Part shown: positions 26,039-34,476 of the stretch, piece by piece | How the letters are laid out: every line of letters starts with the position of its first letter | Position numbering within the stretch: position 1 is the first letter of the stretch | Assembly (NCBI GenBank): GCA_001769125.1 | Contig: MEOG01000126.1 | Span: forward strand, 27,744-91,743 | Direction: 5' to 3' | DNA: 64,000 bases | DNA from: Bacteroidetes bacterium GWF2_35_48 | Lineage (GTDB): Bacteria; Bacteroidota; Bacteroidia; Bacteroidales; GWF2-35-48 | Translations under genes and position numbers: made by a program | Notes under the pieces: generated by a model | What the model saw: the letters and a program-made list of their open reading frames with translations, nothing else | The model's database searches: none | What the model was told of the DNA's origin: nothing

Positions 26039-27358
26039 TTGAAAAGATACTACCACGATATAACAATTGCACTGGAGGCTATTCTGACGAATAAGCTGAA
26101 ATCGGTGTTGACTGCTTTGGGGATAATTTTTGGTGTTGCTGCAGTGATAAGTATGCTTGCTATTGGTAATGGAGCGCAGCAGGAGATACTCGAACAAATG
26201 AAACAGGTTGGTGTAAATAATATTATTATTAAACCGATACTTAGTGAGAATCTTGATAAAAGTGAAGACGCGAGCAAAGCACCGCAAAAATATTCAAGAG
26301 GGCTTTCTATGGCAGATGTCAGGGCTATTACCGAATTTATTCCTACTGTAAAAAAAGTGAGTCCTGAAGTTTCTATTGATACGTATGTTATTCAAAGCGG
26401 AAAAAGAAAATCGTGCAAATTGCTTGGAATTACTGCTGAATATTTTAATTTATTTAATCTAAAGCTGGAGACAGGAGAAATTTTCAATAATTACCAAAGC
26501 GAACATGGAATAGAGGTTTGCATTATCGGAGAGGGTCTAAAATCAAAGTTGTTCAGCACCGGAAGTCCGATAAATCAGTATATAAAATGTGGAAATGTTT
26601 GGCTGAAAATTATCGGCATAATGGAAAAGAGGTCATTCTCTGCTTCGACAAATGAAAGCATGGGCATTGCAAGTTCTAATGAAAGCATTTATATTCCAAT
26701 TAAAACCATGCTGATGCGCTATAAAAATCGTTCAATGATAACATCCCGAATGTTTCAGAAGAATGATTTTGATGAAGAAAATACAACGGAGAAAAAGGCT
26801 GTAAATTATAATCAGTTAGATAAAATTATTGTGCAGGTAAATGAAACGGAATTTGTGAATTCGACAAAAGATATTTTACAGAGAATGATATTGCGAAGAC
26901 ATTCCGGAGTAGAGGATTTTGAAATTACTGTTCCTGAATTATTATTGAAACAACAGCAACGCACGAAAGATATTTTTAATCTTGTACTTGGCGCAATAGC
27001 GAGTATTTCTCTCATTGTTGGAGGAATTGGAATAATGAACATTATGCTTGCTTCGGTGATGGAGCGAATCAGAGAAATTGGGACCAGACTTGCCATTGGC
27101 GCAACAAAAAAAGATATTATCGTACAGTTTTTATCTGAATCAACATTGATCAGCGTTACAGGTGGTATTATTGGTGTTTTTCTGGGAATTATTCTTTCGG
27201 TTTTGATTACTAAATTTTCTGGAATTTTAACAATCGTCTCGGTTTTTTCGGTTATTATAGCCTTTGGAATTTCTGTTGCTGTTGGAATAATTTTTGGATA
27301 CATGCCCGCAAAACGCGCTGCAGAGAAAGATCCTGTGGAATCGTTACGGTATGAATAA
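26039..27358 (+). CDS. MacB-like ABC transporter permease (FtsX family)
   Basis: The 439 residues have the MacB_PCD/FtsX plan: helix 1 (about 20-45; 'LTALGIIFGVAAVISMLAIG'), a large periplasmic domain (50-305) and three C-terminal helices (about 315-430) ending in 'YMPAKRAAEKDPVESLRYE', the typical FtsX tail. The start is TTG; no in-frame ATG exists upstream before the repeats, and the family usually starts here. There is no nucleotide-binding domain fused or adjacent, so an ATPase must come from elsewhere. Confidence 0.9.
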   Translation: MKRYYHDITIALEAILTNKLKSVLTALGIIFGVAAVISMLAIGNGAQQEILEQMKQVGVNNIIIKPILSENLDKSEDASKAPQKYSRGLSMADVRAITEFIPTVKKVSPEVSIDTYVIQSGKRKSCKLLGITAEYFNLFNLKLETGEIFNNYQSEHGIEVCIIGEGLKSKLFSTGSPINQYIKCGNVWLKIIGIMEKRSFSASTNESMGIASSNESIYIPIKTMLMRYKNRSMITSRMFQKNDFDEENTTEKKAVNYNQLDKIIVQVNETEFVNSTKDILQRMILRRHSGVEDFEITVPELLLKQQQRTKDIFNLVLGAIASISLIVGGIGIMNIMLASVMERIREIGTRLAIGATKKDIIVQFLSESTLISVTGGIIGVFLGIILSVLITKFSGILTIVSVFSVIIAFGISVAVGIIFGYMPAKRAAEKDPVESLRYE

Positions 27359-27364
27359 TATTGA

Positions 27365-27416
27365 ATTGTTTTAATGTAGAATCGCCTCATGGGACGATTG
27401 CACATTAAAGTACAAT
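27365..27416. repeat. CATG-centred palindrome (family P1, diverged)
   Basis: Outer arms 'gaattgt' / 'acaattc' and 'ttaatgt' / 'acattaa' surround 'aatcgcctcatgggacgatt', an imperfect P1 core. It lies 6 bp after the permease stop and 35 bp before the TolC start. Confidence 0.75.
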
Positions 27417-27451
27417 TCGTAATATAATTGAGGTTTAAATAAATTTACAAA

Positions 27452-28939
27452 ATGATATTATTAAAAAAAACAATATTTTTTTTCTTATATTTTTGTTTTG
27501 TTTTTTCGTATGGAAAAGCACAGGAAATTACACAAAAATTAACATTTGAAGAAGTCCTGCAACTCGCCAGAGAGCAATCACCGGAGGCATTGCTTGCAAA
27601 GCATCGTTTCAGGGCCAGCTACTGGCAATTTCGAACCTACAAGGCAAATTACCTTCCATCTCTAACTCTTAGCTCAACTTTGCCGAATTTGAATCGTTCG
27701 TTTTCCAAAATAACAATGCCCGATGGCAGCGATGCTTTTGTGGATAGGAAGCTAATGAATTCTTCGCTTGATCTTTCTCTTACACAAAATGTTTCTTTTA
27801 CAGGTGGAAGTTTTTTTATAAAATCAGGTTTGCAACGAATAGATTTATTAAATGACAGCATTCAAACATCATTTCTTTCATCGCCTGTAAGCATAGGGTA
27901 TTCGCAACCACTTATTACGTTTAACAGTTTTAAATGGGAAAAGAAAATAGAACCTTTGCGTTATGAAGAAGCAAAGAAAAAATATATTGCTTCTATGGAA
28001 GATGTTTCGTTGCGTGCTGTGAATTTATTTTTTGATCTTGCTTTAGCGCAAATGAATCTGCAGGTAGCAACAGTGAATTATTCAAATAACGACACATTAC
28101 ATAAAATCTCCAAAGGTCGCTATGAGCTTGGAAAAATTGCAGAAAACGATTTGCTGCAAATGGAATACAGCCTGCTTAGCTCTGATGCAGAATTAAACCA
28201 ATCGAAGCTCGATCTCGAAGTAAAAAAATTCAAACTTCGTTCTTTTCTTGGATTTAATGAAAAGATGAATTTTATTCTTGACATTCCATCTCAAATTCCC
28301 GCATTACAGGTGGAAGTAGCAAAAGCCATTGAGGAAGCGAATAAAAACAATCCGGAAATTATGCAATATGATCTTCAATTGATAGAATCAGCAAGAGATG
28401 TTGCTAAAGCAAAAGCAGAAAGTCGTTTTAACGCAAATTTGTATGCCAGTTTTGGCTTATCTCAAAGTGCAGATAATTTTGAAGGTGTGTATAAAAGTCC
28501 GAAAACACAGGAACAAATTTTGGTGGGCATACAAATTCCACTTATTGACTGGGGCTTATCAAAAGGAAAATACAAAATGGCGCAATCAACACAAGAAGTT
28601 ACAAAGGTTACTATTAATCAGGCTAAGATTGATTTTGAACAGGATCTATATCTGAAAGTAATGCAGTTTAATATGCAGAATAAACAAGTTGCTATTGCTT
28701 TGAAAGCTGATACAATTTCACAGTTAAGGTACGATGTTGCAAAGCAAAGATATTACATTGGAAAGATTGATGTTACAGCCCTGAATATTGCTTTAACGGA
28801 TAAAGATATTGCAAAACGCAGCTATATTTCTTCGCTTAGAAATTATTGGAATTATTACTTCAATATTCGCCGCATCACACTTTTTGATTTTGAGAAAAAA
28901 TCCACTTTGTCTGCCGAATTTGATAAACTTGTTGAGTGA
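27452..28939 (+). CDS. TolC-family outer-membrane efflux protein
   Basis: The 495-residue protein has a signal peptide (about 1-23) and two long alpha-helical outer-membrane-efflux repeats (about 30-250 and 270-480), with 'EEVLQLAREQSPEALLAKHR' at the start and 'VGIQIPLIDWGLSKGKYKMA' as the repeat-2 beta-strand/helix border typical of TolC. It would supply the outer-membrane exit duct for the adaptor and permease encoded just upstream on the same strand. Confidence 0.92.
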   Translation: MILLKKTIFFFLYFCFVFSYGKAQEITQKLTFEEVLQLAREQSPEALLAKHRFRASYWQFRTYKANYLPSLTLSSTLPNLNRSFSKITMPDGSDAFVDRKLMNSSLDLSLTQNVSFTGGSFFIKSGLQRIDLLNDSIQTSFLSSPVSIGYSQPLITFNSFKWEKKIEPLRYEEAKKKYIASMEDVSLRAVNLFFDLALAQMNLQVATVNYSNNDTLHKISKGRYELGKIAENDLLQMEYSLLSSDAELNQSKLDLEVKKFKLRSFLGFNEKMNFILDIPSQIPALQVEVAKAIEEANKNNPEIMQYDLQLIESARDVAKAKAESRFNANLYASFGLSQSADNFEGVYKSPKTQEQILVGIQIPLIDWGLSKGKYKMAQSTQEVTKVTINQAKIDFEQDLYLKVMQFNMQNKQVAIALKADTISQLRYDVAKQRYYIGKIDVTALNIALTDKDIAKRSYISSLRNYWNYYFNIRRITLFDFEKKSTLSAEFDKLVE

Positions 28940-28966
28940 AAAATTGATGTTCATCAAATAATTGCT

Positions 28967-29037
28967 GGTGTCTGAGCAAACAATTATTTGGTGTCTGAGC
29001 AAACAATTATTTGGTGTCTGAGCGGAGTCGAAGACCC
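28967..29037. repeat. 23-bp tandem repeat ending in a P4 palindrome
   Basis: Units 'ggtgtctgagcaaacaatta' + 'ttt' begin at 28967 and 28990. The third, at 29013, continues into 'ggagtcgaagaccc' and so completes the P4 element. Flanking 'aattattt' / 'aaataatt' are inverted. The first two units look like slippage copies of one side of the palindrome. Confidence 0.8.
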
Positions 29038-29043
29038 AAATAA

Positions 29044-29340
29044 TTACCCCTTAATAACAGCTAATGATTGCAATTCTATAAGAATCTCGACAAGGTCGGA
29101 TTGATTTTTCATAACAACATAAATCTCTTTATAAGCACCGGATGCTTCTTCAAGGTCGCACTGGTTGCGGATTGCGTGAATGATTCCCTGCTCGTCTAAT
29201 TTCTTTTTTTCTTCTTCAAAATTGAGTTTGCGTATCGCTTCATTTCTTCCCATTTTTCTGCCAGTGCCATGTGAGCAACTCATAAAGCTGTCTTTATTTC
29301 CTTTAATGGGGATTTTTTCAGAATTTATTATTGTTTTCAT
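29044..29340 (-). pseudogene. rtcB: RtcB RNA ligase remnant with internal in-frame deletion
   Basis: This 98-residue ORF joins two parts of an RtcB ligase. Residues 1-13 ('MKTIINSEKIPIK') match the usual N-terminus of Bacteroidota RtcB. From 'GNKDSFMSCSHGTGRKMGRN' onward it matches the C-terminus, including the guanylylated-His segment 'SCSHGTGR' and the terminal 'SLAVIKG'. About 300 or more residues that carry the two metal sites and most of the fold are missing. RtcB seals 2',3'-cyclic-phosphate and 5'-OH RNA ends; this product could not. The frame is intact across the junction, so the deletion was clean or the ORF is still tolerated. Confidence 0.8.
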
Positions 29341-29370
29341 TTTGATTTATTGGATATATACCGAAATGTA

Positions 29371-29516
29371 GATACGTCGTTTTTTTGTCATGTTGATACG
29401 TTGCATGCAACGTATTTACTTGACGAAAATAATGTTGGTATTAGGCATGTATATATGTTGCACCTGTGCTGAGTCTGTCGAAGCATGCAACGTATGTACT
29501 TGACGAAATATTTCTG
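29371..29516. repeat. Two copies of a TGCATGCA-centred palindrome, one interrupted
   Basis: Copy 1 is the 20-bp palindrome 'atacgttgcatgcaacgtat' (29396-29415) followed by 'ttacttgacgaaaata'. Copy 2 (29453 on) has the same halves and the same trailing 'gtacttgacgaaata', but is split by 23 nt at 29463-29485 ('cctgtgctgagtctgtcgaa' + 'gca'). The inserted piece is flanked by GCA on both sides and has a P4-like 'ctgag...gtcgaag' core. Confidence 0.75.
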
Positions 29517-31583
29517 TTACATTTTTCTATTTTTTTTTGCCTCTGATTCAATATGTTTTAGTGTATTATAAACATTCTTATCGTTAGGTTTATAGTATAT
29601 AATTCTGTTTAATACTTTTATTGCATTGTCATAATCTTTATTCTGATAATATAATTGGACTAGAGTGGACAAGGCTGTTATATTATCAGGTCTTATTTGC
29701 AATGATTTTTGTAAATAGCTTAAGGCTTCATTTGTTTTATGTTTTCTTGTCAATATTAAACCTATTTGTGCAAGCATATCGAAATCTTCTGGATATTTTT
29801 TTAATGCTTTTTGGTAGTAATAATAGGCAGAATCAATATTCCCAGACCTATGGTATAAATAGCCTAAGTTTTTATAAGATGACTCTGTAGTGGAACTATT
29901 TTGTTTTAGTTTGTTATAATAGATTAATGCGGAGTCAATTTTATTTTCTTTTTGAGCTTTATAACCAAGATATTCATATTTATTTTCTCTTTTAATAACA
30001 GCACATATAGGGAAACCTTCTACTTCGATCGTATGAATTGTCCCTTTTGGTGGCCAAAGTTTATTTTGTAATAAATAGGCATCAATTTGAGTATTAATAA
30101 TAATTCCATAATCCCAGTTTTTTTCCCAAATATTACGGTAGGAACTATATAAAATATTAGTTTGAGATGTATGTTTTCTAAAGCAATACTGTGTAATATC
30201 TAATCGATTTGTTACAATATTTATTTTCTCTTCTGTTTTTTTTTGGTTAGCGTTTAAATATTTAATCAACCATTCAGATGCTTCTTCTGTACTATTGTAA
30301 AAATAATCCAATTCATAGAAGCCATACGCCTTTTTTAATCCTCCAAACAATTCATTATAATAAATATATTCATAAGGATGTGATGAAGCAATGTGTTTTA
30401 AAGGAAAAACTAAAAGAAGTCCTATACTTGTTATATATATAATTCTGAAAATTTTATTTTTGAAATAAGAAATAACCATTTCTAAGCCAATTGCAGATGA
30501 AATAATAATAAATGGGTAAATAAATAATATATGACGCCAACTTGAATAAACATTGGATTTTTTTAGAATTATGTAAACTACAGGAAAGATAAATGAAAAC
30601 AGAATAAAAAAAGCAATAAAAAACAATTCTTTTTTTCGTATAATTCCAAAATATGTATATAAAGCAAAACCCAAAAAAATAATTATAGGTGTAGTAATTA
30701 AGATACTTTTTATTAAAAAATAACCGGGTAAGTATGCAGATAAAATATTTTGACCCTCAAAAAGTTGATAAATTCCAGTTGGAACATGACCCATAAAATC
30801 TATGGATGAAATGAGTCCATCCATTCCGTTTTCAATTGCATAAGGCCATATCAGGATTGAAATAAAAACTCCTATAATTGAAATTAAAAGAAGCTTTAGG
30901 AATATTATAACAATTATTTTTAATTTGATAAGTTTTGTTTTCCTATAAATAAATATATACACAGCAGTAAATAGAAACATAAGAGGAATGTTAATCATTC
31001 CGCCAACGCGATTGCTTATTGAAAAAAATAATCCTATAGATAACATAATAAACCGAAAGCGGCTTATATGTGGTAATTCACCAAGCATTCTATAGCAATG
31101 ATACAAAAAGAAAATATAGCTAAATGCAAAAGGTATATCCGTTAGATTATTATAACAATGACCGAGGAAATGGGGAGAAATAAATAATAAAATCATTGCA
31201 AAGATGCCCGCTTGCCAATTTCTGAGGCGTACTGTAAATATTCCTGTAATTAGTATTATTAACCAACCAATAATTACACTCAAAATATGTCTGAATTCAA
31301 AAATATTTTCAATGTTAAATATTTGTATTAGTAAATAAGATAAGTTTTCAAATGATTGACCATAAAAATGCAAATACCCTTTTGAATTAAGTGCCGATTT
31401 ATCCTCACCTGATGAGAAATAGTATTTATAAACATTTTCAGCTTGTCCATAATGTAATTGTTCATCCGCTGATATTCCTGCATTCGTTGCTAATATAATA
31501 CAGAAAAATAATAATATAGTGGCAATTAATATAAAAATATTTCTGCCACTAACGAATTTACAATCCAGAAAAATATTTTTCAT
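29517..31583 (-). CDS. GT39-like membrane glycosyltransferase with C-terminal TPRs
   Basis: In this 688-residue protein, residues 15-400 contain about ten to twelve transmembrane helices. The first periplasmic loop has an acidic 'NAGISADEQLHYGQ' as in PMT/ArnT-type GT-C enzymes. 'FLGHCYNNLTDIPFAFSYIF' is a further conserved-looking loop. The C-terminal ~150 residues are tetratricopeptide repeats ('SSYKNLGYLYHRSGNIDSAYYYYQKALKKYPEDF'). It would use a lipid-linked sugar at the membrane outer face; acceptor unknown. It is divergent from the TPR-SpoIIE gene with a 46-bp gap, so the two probably share a control region. Confidence 0.78.
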   Translation of the reverse strand: MKNIFLDCKFVSGRNIFILIATILLFFCIILATNAGISADEQLHYGQAENVYKYYFSSGEDKSALNSKGYLHFYGQSFENLSYLLIQIFNIENIFEFRHILSVIIGWLIILITGIFTVRLRNWQAGIFAMILLFISPHFLGHCYNNLTDIPFAFSYIFFLYHCYRMLGELPHISRFRFIMLSIGLFFSISNRVGGMINIPLMFLFTAVYIFIYRKTKLIKLKIIVIIFLKLLLISIIGVFISILIWPYAIENGMDGLISSIDFMGHVPTGIYQLFEGQNILSAYLPGYFLIKSILITTPIIIFLGFALYTYFGIIRKKELFFIAFFILFSFIFPVVYIILKKSNVYSSWRHILFIYPFIIISSAIGLEMVISYFKNKIFRIIYITSIGLLLVFPLKHIASSHPYEYIYYNELFGGLKKAYGFYELDYFYNSTEEASEWLIKYLNANQKKTEEKINIVTNRLDITQYCFRKHTSQTNILYSSYRNIWEKNWDYGIIINTQIDAYLLQNKLWPPKGTIHTIEVEGFPICAVIKRENKYEYLGYKAQKENKIDSALIYYNKLKQNSSTTESSYKNLGYLYHRSGNIDSAYYYYQKALKKYPEDFDMLAQIGLILTRKHKTNEALSYLQKSLQIRPDNITALSTLVQLYYQNKDYDNAIKVLNRIIYYKPNDKNVYNTLKHIESEAKKNRKM

Positions 31584-31629
31584 TCACAAACTTTATTTCT
31601 ATTTTTAACATTTTAAAATCTAAACGAAA

Positions 31630-33804
31630 ATGCGTTTTATATTTTTCATCACATTATTGTTAATTGCAATTACAGGCTCATCTCAGATTGCCCGAATTGA
31701 CAGTCTTAATAAAATTAAGGTTTTTTCAGACGATTCCACAAAGGTAAATCTTTTAAATGAATACAGTTATGCTTATTGTGTAATTTCTACAGATTCTTCG
31801 CTGAAATATGCAGAGCAGGCTATGGAGCTTGCAAAATTACTGAAATATAAAATTGGTTTTGCAAGAGCATACATTAACATCGGAAGGGTATATTATTATC
31901 AGGATAATTTTGTGAAAGCACTTGAATGGGACATTCTGGGATTGAAAGTATATGAAGAACTGAAAGATGAAAAAGGTATTGCCGATTGCCAGAGAAATAT
32001 CGGAAATGTTTATTTAAACCAGAAGCAATATCCGAAGGCTTTAGAATATTACGAAAAGGGGCTTTCCATGTATGAAAAACTTCAGGATAAAAAGGGCATT
32101 GCGAATTGCCTGCGTGGGATAGCGAATACATATATGGCAGATAAAAATTATTCTTCCGCAAAGGAAAATTATTCAAAAGCCCTGCAATTATATCAGGAAA
32201 TTAATGACATGAAAAATATGAGCACCTGTTACTCCAATCTGGGTGTGATTTACATGAACACGAATGAGCCTCAGCTTGCATTGGATTATCAGATGCGCGG
32301 GCTGAAAATTAAAGAAAAAATCGGAGACAAAAAGGGGATCGCAATCATACTTTCAAGCCTTGGCGGAATGTTTGCCGATAAAAATGATGCAAAAAAAGCT
32401 TTGGAATATTTTAATCGTTCGCTTGAAGTTGCTTCTGAAATCAAATCTCTTGACCTTTTACAACGAAATTATGCTTCGCTGGCTTCTTTGTATGCGAAGC
32501 AAAAAGATTATACCAAAGCATACGAAAATCATGTATTTTACAAGGCAATGAGCGATTCGCTTTTCAATAAAGAAACTTTGAAAAACCAGACACAACTCGA
32601 AATGAAATTTGAGTTTGAAAAAGAAAAACAAAAAGCGGAGCTGGAGCAACAGAAAATAGATGCGCTGAAAGCAGAAGAATTATTCAGGTTTAAGCTTATC
32701 GGAATAGCGGCTGGTGTAGGATTTTTGCTTATGATTTTTCTTTTTGTGATGATATACAAAAACTACAGAAATAAAAAGAAGGCGAATGATTTGCTTACTG
32801 CTCAAAAAAAAGAGATTGAAGAGAAAAATTCAATATTGAATCAGCAAAACGAGGAGATAAAAACGCAGCGCGATGAGCTTGAAACCCAGAGTAAATTTTT
32901 AATGAAAATGGGCGATAAAGTAGCTGTGCAGCATCAGAAAATTAAGGAGCAGATGGTCATTGTGAATCATCAGAAGAAGGAAATAATGGACAGTATTCAT
33001 TATGCCCGGCGTATTCAGATGGCGATTTTACCTCCTGATGATTTTATTCAGAAATATCTGAAAAATTATTTTATTCTGTATAAACCAAAAGATATTGTCA
33101 GTGGCGACTTCTATTGGATTGAGTATATTGATTCACGAATTTTATTTGCAGCCGTAGACTGTACCGGGCATGGTGTGCCTGGTGCATTTATGAGCATTGT
33201 GGGTAATAACGGATTAGGTCGTGCTGTAAGAGAGTCGCATAAAATTCATCCTTCAGAGATTTTAGACGAGCTTGATGATTTTGTGGTGGAAACACTACGG
33301 CAAACCAATAAAACCGACATCAAGGACGGTATGGACATTGCTTTGTGCGCTTATGATTTTACAACAAAAATGTTTGAATTTTCCGGTGCGAATAATCCGA
33401 TTTATATCATCCGTCCCAAGCAAAAGGAATTTATATTACAAAATGCGCTCGTTCCACCTTCGGGAGGGAATGATGAATTCAATCTTTTTGAAATAAAAGG
33501 AGACAAACAGCCTATTGGCGCTACAGATAATCGCAGGAAATTTTTAAATTATTCCTTTCCGGTTGAAGAAGGCGACACGTATTATATTTTTTCTGATGGT
33601 TTTGCCGATCAGTTTGGAGGAGCCTCCGATAAACATCCTGACGGAAAAAAATTCAAATATTCAAAACTGAAAGAATTATTGTTGAACAACCAAAGCCTTT
33701 CCATGAGCGATCAGAAAATTCTTTTGAACAAAACCATTGAAGAATGGAGAGGGAATTTAGAGCAGGTAGATGATGTCCTGGTAATAGGAGTGAGAGTTTT
33801 CTGA
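31630..33804 (+). CDS. TPR-coiled-coil SpoIIE/PP2C-type serine phosphatase
   Basis: The 724 residues comprise a signal peptide (1-19), five to six TPRs in the periplasmic part (about 35-300; 'ADCQRNIGNVYLNQKQYPKALEYYEKGL'), a membrane helix (about 355-375; 'IGIAAGVGFLLMIFLFVMIY'), a cytosolic coiled coil (380-455) and a SpoIIE phosphatase domain (470-724; 'YKPKDIVSGDFYWIE', 'AAVDCTGHGVPGAFMSIVG', 'FSDGFADQFGG', 'QVDDVLVIGVRV'). The Asp residues of 'SGDF' and 'VDCTGHG' are the metal ligands. It likely senses an envelope signal and dephosphorylates an anti-sigma-antagonist-type protein; a SiaB-like kinase at 3.6 kb is a conceivable opponent. Confidence 0.93.
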   Translation: MRFIFFITLLLIAITGSSQIARIDSLNKIKVFSDDSTKVNLLNEYSYAYCVISTDSSLKYAEQAMELAKLLKYKIGFARAYINIGRVYYYQDNFVKALEWDILGLKVYEELKDEKGIADCQRNIGNVYLNQKQYPKALEYYEKGLSMYEKLQDKKGIANCLRGIANTYMADKNYSSAKENYSKALQLYQEINDMKNMSTCYSNLGVIYMNTNEPQLALDYQMRGLKIKEKIGDKKGIAIILSSLGGMFADKNDAKKALEYFNRSLEVASEIKSLDLLQRNYASLASLYAKQKDYTKAYENHVFYKAMSDSLFNKETLKNQTQLEMKFEFEKEKQKAELEQQKIDALKAEELFRFKLIGIAAGVGFLLMIFLFVMIYKNYRNKKKANDLLTAQKKEIEEKNSILNQQNEEIKTQRDELETQSKFLMKMGDKVAVQHQKIKEQMVIVNHQKKEIMDSIHYARRIQMAILPPDDFIQKYLKNYFILYKPKDIVSGDFYWIEYIDSRILFAAVDCTGHGVPGAFMSIVGNNGLGRAVRESHKIHPSEILDELDDFVVETLRQTNKTDIKDGMDIALCAYDFTTKMFEFSGANNPIYIIRPKQKEFILQNALVPPSGGNDEFNLFEIKGDKQPIGATDNRRKFLNYSFPVEEGDTYYIFSDGFADQFGGASDKHPDGKKFKYSKLKELLLNNQSLSMSDQKILLNKTIEEWRGNLEQVDDVLVIGVRVF

Positions 33805-33822
33805 AATTTTTAATAAATATTT

Positions 33823-34335
33823 ATGAGAGCTAAAATTTTAGAATTTATTATATTTTTTTGTGTTTTATCAATTCTCGTTTTAATATTTAATTTCTGTCAA
33901 AAGAGTTCTAAAATTTGTTCACTTGGTTATACGGGAGAATCATGCCAAACTCAAGTAACTCCTTCAAAAATTAAAATTGATTATATTAAAATTGATAGTT
34001 TTCCGACATTTATAAACGGGCATACCTGGGATGTTTCAGATGGTCCCGATCTTTTTATATCAATTTATAAAGACTCCCTTTTAATATATCAATCTTTAGT
34101 TAATAATAATGCAACGAATACCAGAGATTATTATTTTTATCCAAATCCCGTAATAGAAATAAAGGATATGTCCGCCAATTATACGGTAAAGCTATTTGAT
34201 GATGATATAGATTTTGATCATGACTTAATGGGTGATCTTTCTCATAAATATTCAAGCACTGGTGGATTTCCAACATCAATAAGTTCAACGAAAAATGGAG
34301 TTAAAATAGTCATGAATTTTACTTATTCGTGGTAA
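33823..34335 (+). CDS. Uncharacterised secreted or anchored protein, C2-like
   Basis: In this 170-residue protein, residues 8-27 are a hydrophobic helix ending 'FNFCQKSS', which could be a lipoprotein signal, though the residues before Cys are atypical. Then comes a short EGF-like 'CSLGYTGESC'. The rest is beta-rich with an acidic 'LFDDDIDFDHDLMGDLSH' stretch, reminiscent of a C2-like calcium-binding sandwich ('DGPDLFISIYKDSLLIYQS'). I do not recognise the family. The codon use is more AT-rich than flanking genes, and it lies between the phosphatase gene and a duplicated copy of that gene's 3' end. Confidence 0.6.
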   Translation: MRAKILEFIIFFCVLSILVLIFNFCQKSSKICSLGYTGESCQTQVTPSKIKIDYIKIDSFPTFINGHTWDVSDGPDLFISIYKDSLLIYQSLVNNNATNTRDYYFYPNPVIEIKDMSANYTVKLFDDDIDFDHDLMGDLSHKYSSTGGFPTSISSTKNGVKIVMNFTYSW

Positions 34336-34476
34336 AAATAAATAAGTATTTTTAAGCTTGAGTTAAATTAAAACACTAATAAAATTAGAACATAAGTTAA
34401 GCAAAATAAACGCATGGTCTAATTGCTGGTTAATCAAACTTAACCATATTTATTCACAACAATATTTTTCAATAGA

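Noticed and set aside
28967-29037. Possible CRISPR array
   Set aside because: Only two to three 23-bp units directly adjoining with no spacers, no cas genes, and the unit is half of a dispersed palindrome.
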